Shown: in pieces, positions 6,374 to 6,776 of the stretch
Numbering within the stretch: the stretch's first letter is position 1
Layout: every line of letters starts with the position of its first letter
NCBI GenBank assembly: GCA_002684315.1
Contig: NYVB01000015.1
Coordinates: 1 to 6,776, forward strand
DNA: 6,776 bases
Reading direction: 5' to 3'
Origin: Planctomycetaceae bacterium
Lineage (GTDB): Bacteria > Planctomycetota > Phycisphaerae > Phycisphaerales > SM1A02
Notes under the pieces: generated by a model
What the model saw: only the letters and a program-made list of their open reading frames with translations
Databases searched by the model: none
What the model was told of the DNA's origin: nothing
Translations under genes and position numbers: made by a program

Positions 6374-6776
6374 AGTGCTTGCGCAGGTCGCGCATGAAGA
6401 CCACGATCTGGCCCTGCTCTCGCGGGCTGGCACTGGTCTCGACCTCGCTCGACCAGAAGTCCATGAAACGGACCGCGCCGACGGTGGTGAGATCCGGGAT
6501 GCGGGAGTCGTCCATCTCACGGGTGGTGTCGCGCTCGGCATTGGCTCGCATGTCTTCGAGGCGTTCCTCATCCGTGCCGGAAGGTTCTTCACCGGTGACC
6601 GCGCGTTCTCCGAGTGCGGTCCACTTCAGAACCCACTCGTCGAGATAGGCTCCGCGTTCGGCGAAGGGAATGTTCACGTATTCCGCCGCACCGTCGACCA
6701 TGATGTCCTTGGCGAGCACCCGGATGTTCTGAGTCGCGGTCTCACGGACCGGACCGGTGATGCCGGCGAGGAACGC
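6360..6776 (-). CDS. Uncharacterised protein, C-terminal part
   Basis: A minus-strand frame is open from the right edge of the window down to the TGA at 6362-6360, giving the last 138 residues of a protein whose start lies outside. I do not recognise the family. The visible part begins AFLAGITGPVRETATQNIRV. It then has a mixed segment with several aromatic residues (EYVNIPFAERGAYLDEWVLKW), an acidic, charged region probably helical or disordered (GEEPSGTDEERLEDMRANAE), and ends with a compact segment containing VGAVRFMDFW and VVFMRDLRKHF. No Cys, clear transmembrane segment or catalytic motif is visible in this portion. The long open frame and balanced protein-like composition, in contrast to the Arg/Ser-rich opposite frames, support real coding. 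A GTG at 6719-6717 is in frame, but the reading frame stays open upstream to the edge, so it is probably internal. The gene converges on the propeller gene and overlaps its end by 14 bases. Confidence 0.75.
   Translation of the reverse strand, partial: AFLAGITGPVRETATQNIRVLAKDIMVDGAAEYVNIPFAERGAYLDEWVLKWTALGERAVTGEEPSGTDEERLEDMRANAERDTTREMDDSRIPDLTTVGAVRFMDFWSSEVETSASPREQGQIVVFMRDLRKHFTGN

Noticed and set aside
6380..6394. TGCGC / GCGCA inverted repeat just past the propeller stop as a terminator
   Set aside because: Only 5 bp, no T run, and it lies within the coding part of the minus-strand gene.

Overview
The window is a GC-rich (roughly 60% by eye), densely packed bacterial chromosomal segment. 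It carries a stress-response and RNA-decay cluster, followed by two accessory genes. The order groEL-dnaJ-grpE without dnaK between them, together with a secreted FG-GAP-type propeller protein, suggests a member of Planctomycetota, possibly the class Phycisphaerae. That placement is inferred from gene order and protein style, not from a marker-gene comparison.

Layout. Positions 2-307 hold the C-terminal end of a chaperonin GroEL gene that begins outside the window. A gap of 80 bases containing a perfect 13-bp GC hairpin separates it from dnaJ (388-1542). Three more same-strand genes follow at short spacing: grpE (1564-2097, 21 bases after dnaJ), a small FmdB-type zinc-ribbon protein (2101-2454, 3 bases after grpE) and rnr, encoding RNase R (2509-4899, 54 bases after fmdB). 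A weak terminator-like hairpin with a T5 run (4981-5017) lies after rnr and probably closes this block. Next is a separate gene (5075-6373) for an exported protein with a clear signal peptide and seven FG-GAP-like repeats of about 55 residues, read as a seven-bladed beta-propeller. Its strong Shine-Dalgarno sequence lies inside a small hairpin. A minus-strand gene of unknown function enters from the right edge (6776 down to 6360). Its stop overlaps the end of the propeller gene by 14 bases.

How the genes work together. GroEL folds proteins in its cavity. DnaJ and GrpE are the J-domain co-chaperone and nucleotide-exchange factor of DnaK, and DnaK itself must be encoded elsewhere. RNase R is a processive 3'-5' exoribonuclease that degrades structured RNA and is often stress-linked. 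The first five genes therefore form a plausible proteostasis and RNA-quality unit, with the zinc-ribbon protein as an unexplained passenger. The last two genes look unrelated to it.

No mobile element, CRISPR array, tRNA or rRNA was seen. I did not find a convincing new multi-gene system. The most open questions are the secreted propeller and its translation control, the uncharacterised minus-strand gene, the role of the groEL-dnaJ hairpin, and a marked excess of GATC sites.
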